From contig CM074862.1 of NCBI GenBank assembly GCA_037501455.1, positions 60,419,501 through 60,483,500 of the forward strand: 64,000 nucleotides of DNA, given 5' to 3'. Of the stretch, positions 35,847 through 49,100 are shown piece by piece. The stretch's first letter is position 1. Every line of letters starts with the position of its first letter. Source of the stretch: Lantana camara (lineage: Eukaryota; Streptophyta; Magnoliopsida; Lamiales; Verbenaceae). The notes beneath the pieces were generated by a model that worked only from the letters and a program-made list of their open reading frames with translations, ran no database searches and was not told the DNA's origin. Position numbers and translations under genes: made by a program.

Positions 35847-38800
35847 TCAGAAGGAGGGCATATCTTTGAAATCCCTCCAGACTCTCGGTGCCACAATAGC
35901 CTTCCAAACACGATCCGTAAAAGGACAACTTCTCAAAATATGAGCAATATCCTCCCTACCGAAAACGCACCGATTGTATTAATCCGTTATTTCGAATCTC
36001 CGATCAAACCTGAGCACATTGGTGAGAAAGCTTCCATGTCTGCATAACCACAAAAATAATCTGATTTTCGAGAGGCATTGGAGTTTCCAAAGCTTTGCCC
36101 ACTCCCTCTCGGAAGTCGCCGTTTCTGACGTTAGAACTCTATAAGTAGAGCGCAAGTGAATTTGCCCCGTAGAATTCCCTACCCAATACAGTCTATCCTC
36201 GTCTTCTCTCACCGCAGACGGCATCTCCTTAATATCAAATTTAACATTAGGAGGTAGCTTAGTCTTTAAGCTGCTGAAATTCCATTTTCCTGTAGCATTA
36301 ATCAAGTCGTTCACCACCTTATCCGCATCTTCTTCATGGACGTAAGCTCCCAGCCGATCACGCAGTGGCACGTTAGATAACCAACGGTCATCCTAAAGCC
36401 AAACATTATCTCCCTTTCTAATGTGCCACCTGAAGAACGGTTCAAGCATTCGGGTGCTTTTGGTAATGCCTTTCCAGACCCTGGAAGCTGTGTAATTCGG
36501 GACGTGGTCCAGCACATCTTCCCATTTGAGATACTTGGCCCCAAAAAATATCGCCCCACACCGTATTTTCCTATCTGATCATACGCCATCCTTTTTAGCG
36601 AGGATAAGGACATTTATCTTACGTGACTCCTTAATTCCCAAGCCACCTTCCTTCTTTCGTTTTATTATCGTTTCCTAATTCACAAGGTGAACATGTCTCT
36701 TGGAGGTATCTGTTCCCCAAAGAAAAGACCGATTAAGCCGATCAAGCTTCTCGCAAACATGGTTCGGAAACCAGTTTGTATGCATGTGATAGACGGGTAT
36801 AGAACTAGTGAAGGAGTTGATGTGCGTGAATCTTCCCGCAAGGCTAAGATTTTGCGCCTTCCATCCCGTGAGCCTCTTCTCAACCTTCTCAAAAATAGAC
36901 GAAAAGATAACTTGCTGGTTTCTTCCATACACCATGTTCACCCCTAGGTATTTGCCAATATTAGTAGTGTTGGCCATCCCAAGAATACCATATATGGCAT
37001 GTTTATTGTCCTCTGGAATACACGGCCCAAAGTAAACATTGGACTTCTAGTGGTTAAGCTTGAGGCCCGAAGCTTCACAAAACGCCGCCATAACTTCCCT
37101 AATGCAGATAGCATTATTAGTTGTAGTTCCCCGAACAAGATAATATCGTTGACAAAGAGTAGATGTGCGATGGACGGACCTTTATTACAAACCTGAATCG
37201 GTCTCCAATTTTGATTTCCCACTGCTTCTTTGATTAGATAAGTGAGCATTTCCATGCATAGCACAAAGAGGTACAATGAAAGCGGGTCACCCTGCTGAAT
37301 CCAATCCAACGGCTCTCCGTTCCAAAGAATCTCCGGTTGCATACACTCAATCATGCTCATAATAAGATTAATTATGGTTCGTGGGAATTGAAAGAATTCC
37401 AGTGTTTCTCATAGAAAATCCCAACAGATCTATGTATGCAACTTTAGAATCATCCCTTCTCTAGGTCCAACTTTAGAATCATCCCTCCCTTTCGCGCTTT
37501 AGATTTATGGATAGAATGCACCACCTCTTGAAGGACTAAAATGTTGTCATGAGTGCTTCGTCTCGGGATAAAGCTTTTCTAAAAAGGCCTAACACTCTGC
37601 GCTACATAGGGTTTGAGTCGCATAACCAATAGCTTAGTGACAATCTTCAGCAGAACATTACATAGCGCTATGGGACATAATTGATTAACCATTTCCGGCT
37701 GAGGGATCTTGGGTATGAGAGAAATGAATGTGCGCCCAATATCCTCTAGAAATTGACCATCACTTATGCATTTGTTCATGAAAATCAATAACAGAAGTGC
37801 CAACAACTTCCCAAAAATTCTAGTAAAAATAAGGTGGGAATCCGTCAGGCCCTGGGGCCTTGAATGCACTCATTGAGAACACCACTCGTCTAATTTCTTC
37901 GTTGGATGCCTTCTGAGCAAGGAGAGTGCTCCAGGTACTAGTGAGAGACCTCTGTAACGGGCTTAGAGGAAGCTGGCACACCGAGTCCTCCCTTTCATTG
38001 TTGAACACCTTGAAGAAGAAGTCTCGCACATGCTCCCTTAGCCTGCCATCATCAGTTTCCCAGTTGTCATCCACCTTCAAGGATCGAATTCTCCCTCATC
38101 ACCGTCTAGTGATGGTAGACAGGGAAAAGAATCTTGTATTTCTATCTCCAAACTGAAGCCACTTGACACGCGACTTCTGGAACCATAAAACCTCTTCCTG
38201 GCGTAGAATGGAGTTATAATCATGAACTAGGGATTTTTCCAATTCCACGAGTTGAGGGTGGAGTCTATTTCACGCCAATCTCTGTATCCCATTAATCCGG
38301 GATTTCAAGAGTCGTTTCTTGTTGAATATATTCCAAAACTATCTCGATTCCATCCTTTCAGCACTTCTGGTAGCCTCCCCAACACCTCCATCACATCCTA
38401 TTCCTTACCCCATACATCCTTAATCACTTTCCTGCACTCCGGGTTCTCATTCGACGCAGCTTCAAATCAAAAAGGAAGTTTCATTGGAGGCCAATGAATA
38501 CCATAGCAAAAGGTCAGATCGGGTTGTGATCTAAGTGGGTGCGAGGTAACACTAGAGTTTCGCCTTCTGGAAATTTAAGCCGCCACTCCGGATTGACAAG
38601 CACCCTATCCCGTCTTTCGCAAACTTTAGTCCGGCCATGTACTGTGCCACACCATGTAAATCTTGGTCCCAGAGCCCCAATATCAAGCAGGTTGCATTCA
38701 TCTATATTTTCCTTAAAGGTAATACACCTGTTCCAGTTGACTTCACGACCGCCTTGCTTGTCGGTTGGGCCAGAAATATCGTGGAAGTCCTCCGTTAAAA

Positions 38801-39142
38801 GCTACGGCCTTTGCCAATTTCTTGCCATGGTTTTCAGTTCCTACCACATATCTTCCCAGCGAGTTCCTATCGGACTGGCATAAATACCAGAGCACAGCCA
38901 ATGCTCACTACTCCGAGGCCCAATTATTGCGTGCATGGCCTAGTGAGTAACATGTAAGATTTCTACCTGGATCTTGCTGCTATCCCATAGAAGCCAAATG
39001 CCCCTTTCCCGATTCTAGCCTCGTCAACCCTTGTTTCTAATAAGAACACGACATCAGGTTGATGCTCTCTAGTAATATCCAAGAAGTTTCGCCGTAACTC
39101 CGCATTTTCTGTCCCCCTGTAATTCCACGAGAAAACCTTCAT
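35847..39142 (-). pseudogene. LINE ORF2: endonuclease and reverse transcriptase, decayed
   Basis: The endonuclease starts at the methionine at 39142 with MKVFSWNYRG and DVVFLLETRV, typical of plant L1 ORF2. A later DH-N-P motif near 38530 is in line with the endonuclease active site. RT fragments follow: FKAPGPDGFPPYFY (~37820-37870), FISLIPKIPQPEMVN with LCNVLLKIVTKLL (~37600-37750), QQGDPLSLYLFVLCME (~37270) and LLFVNDIILF (~37130), where the usual FADD box reads FVND. A zinc-binding zf-RVT-like end (CVFGREDIAHILRSCP) follows an in-frame stop at about 35980. Many stops and frame changes break it, so no ORF2 protein is possible. No RNase H domain was seen. Confidence 0.85.
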
Positions 39143-39734
39143 CGGACTAATAACTAGAGATTCAAGGGTGACTGAGTTGTCAGTCAACATCCCCACAGCT
39201 TCCATCCGTAGCCACTGCCATATCAACATCGTTACCATGCATTGTCGATTCATCTCTTGCTCCGGTACATCGATTAAGAGAGTTGCCATCCGACGGGCCG
39301 GGTTCCCACGCAATTTGATTTCGTACTTCACCTTTATCTGCCATAATAATGGATTTACGATCATCTATCGGATGAAGTTGATGTTGAGGTCGTAATTGTC
39401 CACTAACCCCGCCTGTTCGAGGTATTCCTCTATGTCGTCGACTTCCACCATCTCCATCTCGCCCTCCGAATCTGAATGGTATATCTTCATTTTTTGATTT
39501 AAGTGTTCCCCTTCTAGGTGTAGTATCGGTGCTGTTAGAATTCTGTAGAGAAGAAATCTGTTTGACTGCTGCTAGATTTTGCCTTGTCTTTCACAAAACG
39601 TGTCCCAGATTTCAAGTCACCTACACCACCTGTTTTCTCGCTAACTTTCCTAACGTATTTTATCTTAGAGTTGTTACTAACTGGTTTTGGAGTCTTTTGT
39701 GAAGGATCCGTATACCCTTATCAAAATCTGAGTT

Positions 39735-40318
39735 TTAGGGGCTCCAAATTTGAATTGCACTTTTCTCGGCCTCCAATTGAGTCATACGCAGAGTAGACTC
39801 TTCCGTATTGTGAGAAAGAATTCTATAACGGTTCTCATCATTTGAATTCGAATTTGGGTTTTCTTTCATCACTGGTTTTCCACTCGAACCTGGTTTTCCC
39901 GATCGGTTTTTGCGTGCCACCATCCAAGGCCCAAAGGTTGGCCCCCGTGTCCGCCGCGCCCTGTGATGGTGGATCTCCTGGTTCCGTTGGCCGAGTTTCA
40001 TGTTGTGATTTCTGCTACGTGCCCTCTTTTGGACTGTCATTTTTCTCGATATCCATATTAGGATTGCTCGTATTGGTTATCCGGCTTCCACATTTTGTTG
40101 TTCTATGCCCTACCCGACCACATGTAAAGCATATACATGGCAAGTTATCGTATAGAATGGGAAGCAAGTTTCCATCAACCTCCATGCCACACCGTAAAGG
40201 CTTGTCGAGATTAATTTGCACACAAACCCTTGCGAAACGACCCTTTTCACCATAGTATGTTTTCTTATCAATCTTTATCCGTGACCCTAGCCAGCAGTTG
40301 TTTTGTAGATAATTGCTT
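39735..40318 (-). pseudogene. LINE ORF1 fragment with CCHC knuckle
   Basis: It shows GRFARVCVQINLDKPL, a zinc knuckle CFTCGRVGHRTTKC, and after a frame change (~40015-40040) a FGPWMVARK motif, all typical of plant LINE ORF1 proteins. The N-terminal part is missing because LTR H begins at 40319. The longer open frame extending right of 40318 reads into LTR sequence and is not part of the protein. Confidence 0.8.
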
Positions 40319-40531
40319 TGTAGCACCCTAGAGTTAAGGGCACCACATCCCCCGCACCATAGCCCGACACGTGTAACGAAATGAAAACTCCGAACACGTA
40401 CCAGGCTATAGCGAACGGAAGACAAACAAAATCTCAAAACCTAAGCTAGGTGGTATAGACCCTAAAACAGAGTACCCAACAAAAATAAAACATACGCGGA
40501 AGCAACAAGATCAACAAATATCAACATACAT
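40319..40531 (-). mobile_element. LTR H fragment, split by solo LTR J
   Basis: It starts TGTAGCACCCTAG on the plus strand, with the conserved CACATCCCCCGCACC block of minus-oriented LTRs. It continues after J at about 44480-44502 and is then broken again by LTR G' at 44503. The rest would lie right of the window. It interrupts the LINE. Confidence 0.7.
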
Positions 40532-43500
40532 TGTAACACCCCGGAGCGAAGGGTGCCACATCCCCCGCACCATAGCCCAACACGTGAAACGAAATGGGAA
40601 CTCAACCCACGCATCAAGCCATGGCGAACAGGTGACAAACAAAAATCCAACCTAAGCTAGGCGGTCTAGACCCTAACTCAGAGTGCGCAAGAAATATATG
40701 TAACGAATACGGAAGCACCAGAATACCAAAGGCAAACATGCATACTCAATACATATCCAATAAGGCAAGTTAAGTTATACAAACCCTTACAATTTCGAAT
40801 TTAAAGCCATAACTTAAACATATGTCAAAGCTAACAAAACGCATAAAATAAACGAAATACAATGCATGATACTCAAGTTATACACAACCATGACTCAAAG
40901 ACAACTGCCTAGCTCCAACTCCCACAAAACGGGTACCTGCAAACTCAAAACAAAGGGGGAAAAAGAGAGAAACAACGAAGGTCAGTCCTAGAGACTGGTG
41001 AGGGGGCTAACACACACACACACGTACATATACATAGGAACAAAACATATCCAAAGTTGAAAGGGTTCATAAACCGGGAGTGGTTTTTGCCTTCTAAAAC
41101 GTGTTAACCCGTGGTAGTAGATATATAAAGAGAAAAGTTTAAGGTCGAAGGCCCAAAATCAAACAAGTTTTACAGTTTAGAAATCCGTCCCCGTTTCACA
41201 ACCATAAACGAAAGCATAACATACCGAACTAAAAGCTCAAATTCCAACCCACTTACTTCATAAGCAAAGGCGAAGCGAAAACAAAATGAATCATAAATCA
41301 ATCCCACCCCTACACCGTTAAAGGAAGAGAGGTGCCCCTCTCAACCCCCACACTTAAAACTTATAGAGTCGGGGGATCCCGCCCGCTCCTTCGACGGGCC
41401 ATGACACATGCACCCATCTGCATAAGAGAACTCGCTTTCCCCTCAAACTCCCGAGGTTGAGCCAAGTCTCCCGTAAATGGATTCGTGTTAATGAGAGAGC
41501 CCGGTGACCCCATGGCCGACCCGAGATCACATACCACTTCTCCGGGGCCCAAACTTACACTTACACTTACACTTATCACACGAAGCTTATACACAAGTCA
41601 TATCACGCTTATACACATACACTCTTATCAAAACTTTACAAGGTAAACGAAAATAGAGTTTAGATACATATAAAAGCGTTTTTCAAATCCTCTTGACAAA
41701 CGGGATAAATCCCACAAAAATACGTATCAAACACATATCTATACATATACATATATAAGTTGCATGCGGGTTCGAAATACAAATAGGGTTTTAGGTCATC
41801 ATAACTAAAAAGAAAGAAAACCTCACCTTGTCGACCAATCCGAACAAAACGGACCAAAAGAGGTCTAACGAACCACTTCCTCAATAACGAAACTAACCTA
41901 AGAGCAAAACAAAGAACAAGAGACAAACTTAGACTCAAAATAAATCATGTTGACGCACGGCGAATGTGTATAAATGCAACGGATGTGTATGAAGAGAAAC
42001 AAGGTAGCACTTAGGTCACATTAGTTCACAACTCATATATAAGAACCGAAATCACATCTAAAGTTCACAACAAAGGCATATAAAGCAAATAAAACACGTT
42101 AACGAAGCATAAAAATCTGGAAATGAAGTAAAAGAGATCATATACCACTTATCAAAGCAAAGAAGGAATGTAAGTAAAGCAAAGAGTTACAAAGAGATAT
42201 CACGTAAGACCATAAGATCATATTTCACATATTTCACGTTAAACAAGTCCATATAATCCATACAATACACATAAGGAGTCATACGACATATTAGAATTGT
42301 ATATACTTCATATAAGAGCAAGGAAATTATAAAAGAGGCAAACAATCAAAGTATGGAGTCACGTATACACGTAAGAGAGCATATTAAATCATATAGGGTA
42401 CATAACACGTAGATGAATCCATAAATCTAATACAATAATTATAACACATAGTATAACATGTTAGTAAAGCATGGGGATCAAGTTAGGGGTGGGAGAGCAA
42501 GAAACAAGCGAACAAAGTTCAGAGCAAAAGGGAAACACTGCCCTAAATCCAGCCCGGTGGATTTTTTCAAAAGGAGAATCCACCCCCGTGGATTTAGGCC
42601 AGAAAGTTCCAGGAGGGGACTGCCTCAAATCCACCCGGTGGATATTTTTCAAAGAGAAAATCCACCCCCGTGGATTTTGGTCAGGGGCCAAATTTTCGGG
42701 AAACAAGCTTGCAAACTCCCTCAAAACTCCAAACAAACTACACATGCGTCAAGTTAACACATCAAGCACGATATAGGCAGCAAAGATACAAGAATTCATG
42801 CCCTAATGAGCAGCAACAAAACTGATCTCAATCATGCAAGAAAACAAAGCAAGAAAAGACATGAATGCAAGCAGGCCATTCTCTTCAAGTTTGGGGCTGA
42901 AACAGGGGATAAAAGCTCGGAAACAATTAGCTAAGATGTAGCGCAATTCAAATACTTCATGTCAATGCAATTTCACACAAAATGGAGCTCAAGAAGTCAT
43001 CAAACCAAGAATAAATTCTGATAGCAGTTCGGTTGAAAGGGGAGCAGATTTGCAGCAGTTTTCCAAGCTTAAAACTCAACAATTCATCAAAGGGTTTCAA
43101 AGGAAATCTATCCATAACTCATCTACCAAGTATCATGTATCAAAAAGGAAGCAAAACAAGTTCATATAATCAGTTTTTTAGCACCAAAACAGCCACACAA
43201 AACCATTGCAAGGAAGTGTGAAAACAAGTTATGTTCTAACTCATATATGCAATTGAAATGAGGCATGAAATTAGGGCAAAACAGAGCATATTCATAGAGC
43301 AACATGTATATTACACAACCATGCATTAATACGCGAAATTGGAGGCAAGAATTCATCAAACAAGTCTAAAAAACATGACAGCAGCTCATACCGGGAGAGC
43401 AGTTCGGAAATCCCAGTTTTCATGCCCAAAACTCAAGGTTTTCTCCAAGTTATCAAAGAGGAAATAACCCTAACACATATAGCATGAAGTATAAATCAAG

Positions 43501-44474
43501 AATGGAGGCAAAGATGTTCATATAATCACCAAAGATGCATCAATTCAGTCCCAAACTCAAGCTAAGGCAAGAGAGCAAGAAATGACCTCTAACCCTTCCT
43601 ATTCATGCCATCTCCCAAACTCATACTAAATCTCAAGTAAAACATAAAATTCATGGATCAAAATCATCATATAATCATGGAGAATTCGAAAATATACATA
43701 CATTCAAGAGTTGATGTAGTATGGAAGAGATCAAGCCCCAAAATCACAAAGCATGGATGAAGGTTTCTTCCTTCTCTTCTCTTCTCTTCTTCTTGGATCA
43801 GCAGCTTTTTCCTCTCTTGTGGGGTGTGTGGTTCGAAATGCATTAAGTAAGAGAGGGAGAGAGGTGAATCAAGGTCATATAAACCAAGGTTAAGGCTTAG
43901 GTTTGGTTAGATTGGGCCCACAAATGTAAGACTAGTCAAAGAAGGCTACTTTGGTACAAGCTGTTCATTCCGGGCGAAATACGGGGGTCCAAACGGGCTT
44001 AGAAAAATACCAAATCAGGTTCAAAAGTTTCCTTTCTTCATTACGAGTCCGACCCTTCTTCCGGAATTCGAATCCAAATTCACGAGTTCAAGTTATGGCG
44101 TCCAGAACCCAAGGTGCGCTTAAATCTAGTTAGGCCCTCGAGTCCCTCATCAAATACCAAAGGTTTAAAACCTCGACAAACGAACCCGAAAACTTAAAAC
44201 GGGCATGCAAACACATTCATAACTCATATATATCATGCATATCAAAATTTTACAAAAACCAGAATTGAATTCCGGCACATAACGAGCAAATTACGGGCAT
44301 GCAAACTTAAACGTTATAATTCAAAGTTCATAATATAAATTCAAATAATCATATAAATTCAAATAATCATATAAGCATTAAAATAGCACTAAATTCCACA
44401 ATTAAATAATTTAAATGCGCATAAAACCCTCTCGTTACGGTGTACCTGGAAATTCGAACGATTGGGATGTTAGA
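40532..44474 (-). mobile_element. Solo LTR J
   Basis: 3943 bp, TGTAACACCCCGG...GGGATGTTAGA on the plus strand (terminal CA changed to GA), flanked by a perfect 5-bp target duplication TACAT (40527-40531 and 44475-44479). It has no internal region. It carries the CAGTC/GACTG hairpin (40983-40997), a candidate donor GTGAGG at 41826 (minus) and ATCCAC-type palindromes. It is related to F's LTR. Confidence 0.9.
42545..42676 (-). repeat. Palindromic cassette in LTR J
   Basis: Four AATCCAC/GTGGATT palindromes: near 42545-42566, 42577-42594, 42629-42643 and 42659-42676. Centres are C/G-rich. It occupies the same relative place as D's CCGGCCGG cassette but has a different sequence. Confidence 0.8.
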
Positions 44475-44502
44475 TACATGCTCAAGGGAATAAAGTTATA
44501 CA

Positions 44503-46122
44503 TGCAACGCCACTCCAGGGCCACTTGCGCGTTTAAATTATTTAATTACTTAATTAATTGTTTATCATAATTACAATTTTAATTTTTAATTAACCTTTTA
44601 ATAATATATGTTTCGTCATATTTTAATAAATATTTGAAATGGATTTTTTATTTTCAATTGAATTATGAAGTTAAAAGAATTCTTGAACTTTATGCCTTTA
44701 TGTGATAAGTTTGCGTGTCATTTCTATATGATTTGAACTCGAAAATTCGTAGAAATTTGATATGTTGTAGATATGTGTGTTCTAAACATGTCTATATGCT
44801 TGTTTCATGTTTTCAATCTTGTTTGGTGCCTTAACAAATTTTATTTCGGGAATGGGACCAAGTCGGGGGCTAAAGAGCATTTAGCGAACCTTTGGTTCCG
44901 GGTGTCATAACTTGAGCTCGGGAACTCGGATTCGTGTTTCGTCACTTCCGTTGAACTTGTATCAAAGACTCGGGTTTAATGGAACAATCCTTATATTTTT
45001 CTAAGCACGTTTGAACCTCTGAATTTCAACCGAAATGTGAGTCATCCGGAATACTACCACATTTAGCCATTTTCTTCATATCTTACTCAAACCTTGACCA
45101 AATTAACCATGGTTGGAGTCATTGGAACCCTAGTTCAGCCCACTATATCCCTCCTCTCTCTCCAAACCGAACCACATATCACACTTGAGAGAAAATCACC
45201 CAAAAACCCCTGCTTTCCAGTTTTTCCGTCACCTTGCATTCCTTGGGGATTTTGGAGCTCAAATTTTATCCAACCTTCATCCAATCCACAAGGTGAGTTT
45301 AGGGTTTTGTTATACATTCAATTGTGGTCATTTTAAACCATGGATCCCTAATTTTGAGCTAGTTTTCATGGAGATTTGAGGCATGAGTGAATAGTTAGGT
45401 TAAATGTATTTTGATAAGTTCTTGCAAATCCTTGATCCATTACGTAGTTTTAAGATATATACATGATCTAGATAGCTTATTTATTTTATTTCTAAGCTTG
45501 AATTCATGTGAAATTGTTGCTTCTTGATCCTTCATGGCTGCTGTGAGTTTTGGGGAAAAATGTGACAGATTTACTTCCTTACTGTTACGTGTGTATATAT
45601 GTTGTTTTGAGGGGAGTTTGGTTGCTCTTTTTACATAATTTTGTTGCCTACTTGCTGCCTTTTATCACCTTGCTTCGTGCCTCTGCTGCTGCTGCGTGTA
45701 ATGGAGGAAAACAGGGGCGTTCTGCACGCAGTCGCGACCGCGATCGGGAGAAGATGTTTTTGGGTCGCGGGATTTACCAAGTTTCGAGATGAAGCTGCTG
45801 GAGTGGTTGCCCCGTGTGGTAGGGGCCGCGACCTGATTTGAACTGAATTAAGGTCGCGGCCATGACCTCTTTTTGGGTTGGTTTCGTGATGACTGCAATT
45901 TCATGTCTTCATTCTTGCTTTTTATGGTGTTGTGCGTGTATATATATGATGTGTGTGTATGTATATAATATTTGGTGCATGATATATTTATATATATATA
46001 TACATATCATATGTGTGCATACGTATATATATAAATATAATATACTTATGCATGAGAATTTTATATATATTATATATATGCACGGATTGTGTATATATTA
46101 AATTTCATGCATGTATGTACGT
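44503..46122 (+). mobile_element. LTR G', first part
   Basis: It begins TGCAACGCC (one change from TGTAACGCC) and is related to D-type LTRs. It has the GGGGGCTAAAGAGCATTTAGC block (~44865), CTTGAGCTCGGGAACTC (~44910), a donor CCACAAG|GTGAGTT at 45293 and a GC-rich inverted repeat GGCCGCGACC/GGTCGCGGCC (45824-45833 and 45852-45861). It is interrupted by element A at the TACGT target (46118-46122). Confidence 0.8.
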
Positions 46123-49100
46123 TGTGACACCCCGACTCCGCGACCGTACAGGTATGACGTATGTGCGCAATTTAATTTATTTTAATTTCATTTTTAATTG
46201 TTGCATTTAATTGATTTATATTTTATTATTTGAAATTCTTATATGAATTATTTGAATTATATGAAATATTTGAATTACATGTCGAAATTTGCCTCAAGTG
46301 ATTATGATATGAATTTTATGAATTTATGATATGTGAATTTAATTCCCGAACAAGCTAATTTCGTGAATTATGTGATTTATATGAATTAAGGACTTAATTG
46401 TGCAATTTTAATTAATATTGGACTTAATCGAAAAGTTGAATTGGACTTATTTGACACTTTTTAATAGTATTGGACATAATTGAAAAATAACCTTTTTAAT
46501 AAAAATTTGACTTATTTTAATTCGTTAAAAAATTTTGTTTTATTTTATTTATTTATTTTATTTTAATTTATTTATTAATTCTTGAATTTTGAATTTCATT
46601 ATTGGAATGACATGCACTTTTGTTGAAATGTGATGCGTTCGTGTTCGATTTGAGATCGAAATTTCGTGCCGTTTTAATATGTTGGAGTTTTATGAGTCGT
46701 GAACTTGAATATATGCTCGTTATGTGTTTTCGGGTTTATTTGTTGGGTTTTCGGGACTCGTTTTGTTGGAGTAACCTAAAGGAGGCTAACATGTACTTAG
46801 CGCACCTTGGGTTCCGGGTAGTGTAACTTGAGCTCGGGAATTCGAATTCGAATTCCGTCACCTCCGCTGAACTCGTTTCGACGATTCGAGTGCAATGGAT
46901 CAGGCCTTGCAATTTTTCGACCTCATTTGATACACCGAAATCAGCCCGTAACTTCGTCTCACGCTCATATAACCACCTTTCACCATTTTGCACATAAGTC
47001 CCTCAATTCTTGGCCAATTGCCCTCAAACCTGGACCCACACTCCACTAACTCAGTCCTTTATGACTTTTTGCTGCCTTAATCTCGATCCATACACAAGAA
47101 AGGAGAGGAAAATCTGAACTTTGGAGCAGCAGCAGTGAATTCCCGTCACTATTCACACCTTGAAGAGATTGAGCTCTAATCTTCATTTTCCTTCATCATC
47201 TTCAAGGGGTAAGCTTGTAATTGATATGTACATGATTAAGTGGTCATTTTAATCCAAGAAAATCTGATTTTCATCCTTGTTTGATATAGTTTTGATTCAA
47301 GACATGAATAGTTAGGTTTTTGCTCCATTTTTGAATTCCATCTCTTTCCTTGGTGTTTCTCTTGAATTGAGGCTATAAACTTGATCTCTTGTGCTCCATT
47401 TATTGTTGATTACAGCTGACTTGGGTGGTAGTTGTGATTTGGGTGAGATACCATTAATTTACTTGAGTTTTTGTTGAGTTATAAGCATGAGTTGGTGTCT
47501 TTTTCCTTTCCTCAACTGTTGTTGTTCGTTTTCAGCTGGTATGATGATGTTTTTGTGCTGATATGCTGCCATATTTGCTGCCTTTTCATGCCTTGTTGTT
47601 GTGGTTGAGATCTGGTATGAGAAGCAGGGCATAACAGGGCTGAAATTACCTCTTTTCTGCGTCTGAACTGTCTCCCCTGGGCGGGGAGGTGACTCTGCAA
47701 CCGAAGTGTTTTAAATTGTTTCCCAGCTTTGCATGAATTATAATAACTGATTGTTGCATGCTGTACGTGACCTTAATACTTGGATTTTTGCATGATGCAT
47801 GGATTGTTTCCAATGGTTTCCTATTTTTGCATGATAATTGATGGAAGTGCAGGGTGGTTAACGTGAGCAATGCATGGCCTAACTTAATGGAACTTTGCAT
47901 GGACTTTACATGCATGAGAAGGATTTTAATTGTTTGTTTTTGGGGCTGCAATACGTGTATATATATTTAGATAGATATATATATATATATTATGATATAT
48001 ATATTATGTTATTTGATTTATTAAATGAATTTAAATGATTTAATTTGAGGTTTTAAATTAAATATGGCTCTATGAATTCTTATGTATGACATGTGTAATC
48101 TAAATTTGATTTTATGATTTAAATTATTTGTTATATTTTAGGAATTACATTTATGAATTTATTGGATACGGTTCGTACGTGGTTTGAATTTAAATGACCT
48201 AAATGATTCATTTTTACATTTCATATGCATTCATTTCATACATATGCATTTCCGAGCGTCTAAGTGGTACATATTTGGGTCTAAGTCTCGGGTCTTGCGT
48301 TCTTTTGTTTCAGAGCCTCTTCAAGAAGTTAAAGAGCCCGAGGTTTAGGTCCAGTTGCTTCTTTTGTCCGATTTTCACTCCGCTTCCACTTCAAGGTGAG
48401 GGTTAGGATCTTTTCTTTTAGATAAGTGACCTATGGCCTTTATGTTATTGATTTCCTATCCCGCACGTGACTATATATGTATTATATGGTTAAATACGAA
48501 TGCTTATGATACGTTTATGATTTTATGAATCCCCTTTTTCGAATTTATGAAAACGGTATAAGTATGGGCATATATGAGCTTATGATTTTGAATCCTTTGT
48601 ACGTTTCCTTTATGATTCAGCGAGTTGTGCCCTGAAAGATGGGTTATTGGCATGTTTCTTATGAATCCGGGCCCAGGGATTGTGGGTAAGGACCCCCAGT
48701 ACGGCAAGGGCCGTCGGGTTAAGCCTGTGCACATCCCATTTGAGGTGGTGGCGTGCGACTCTTGGAGGTTGAGAAGGCACTATTACCTTGAGCCCTCGGT
48801 GAATAACCGGGGAAGGCATATCGTGGGTTAGCTACCCCGTATGTATATAGAATCCATATGGGTTGAGAGGGTTTGATTCCCGATCACCAAGGCGTTGAGG
48901 AGTTTTGAATTTATGAATTCTTATGTATTTATGATTTGTATGAGGAGTTGAGGAGGTCCGTACTCGCCGGACGTTTATGTTTCTTTTATGTTTTGGTGGT
49001 TGTGAAACGAGTTAGGATTTCCTTGGTATTATATGTATGTTTTAAAAATGATTTGGTATGAAAAACCCCAACTCGGTTCATGATCGACCCCTTCTGATTT

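Larger units (their letters stand above)
35799..40318 (-). mobile_element. Decayed L1-type LINE (non-LTR retrotransposon)
   Basis: A minus-strand element with remains of both LINE proteins in order: a nucleic-acid-binding ORF1 with a CCHC knuckle, then ORF2 with endonuclease, reverse transcriptase and a C-terminal zinc region. The 5' part of ORF1 is cut at 40318 by LTR H. No poly(A) tail or target duplication was found at the left end, so the 3' boundary is approximate and may be cut by the repeat at 34480-35798. Confidence 0.85.

Noticed and set aside
46736..47049. Small frames repeated exactly in both LTRs of A (also 54908-55221)
   Set aside because: Repeated because the LTRs are copies; they fall on the conserved LTR core, overlap on both strands and show no protein features.
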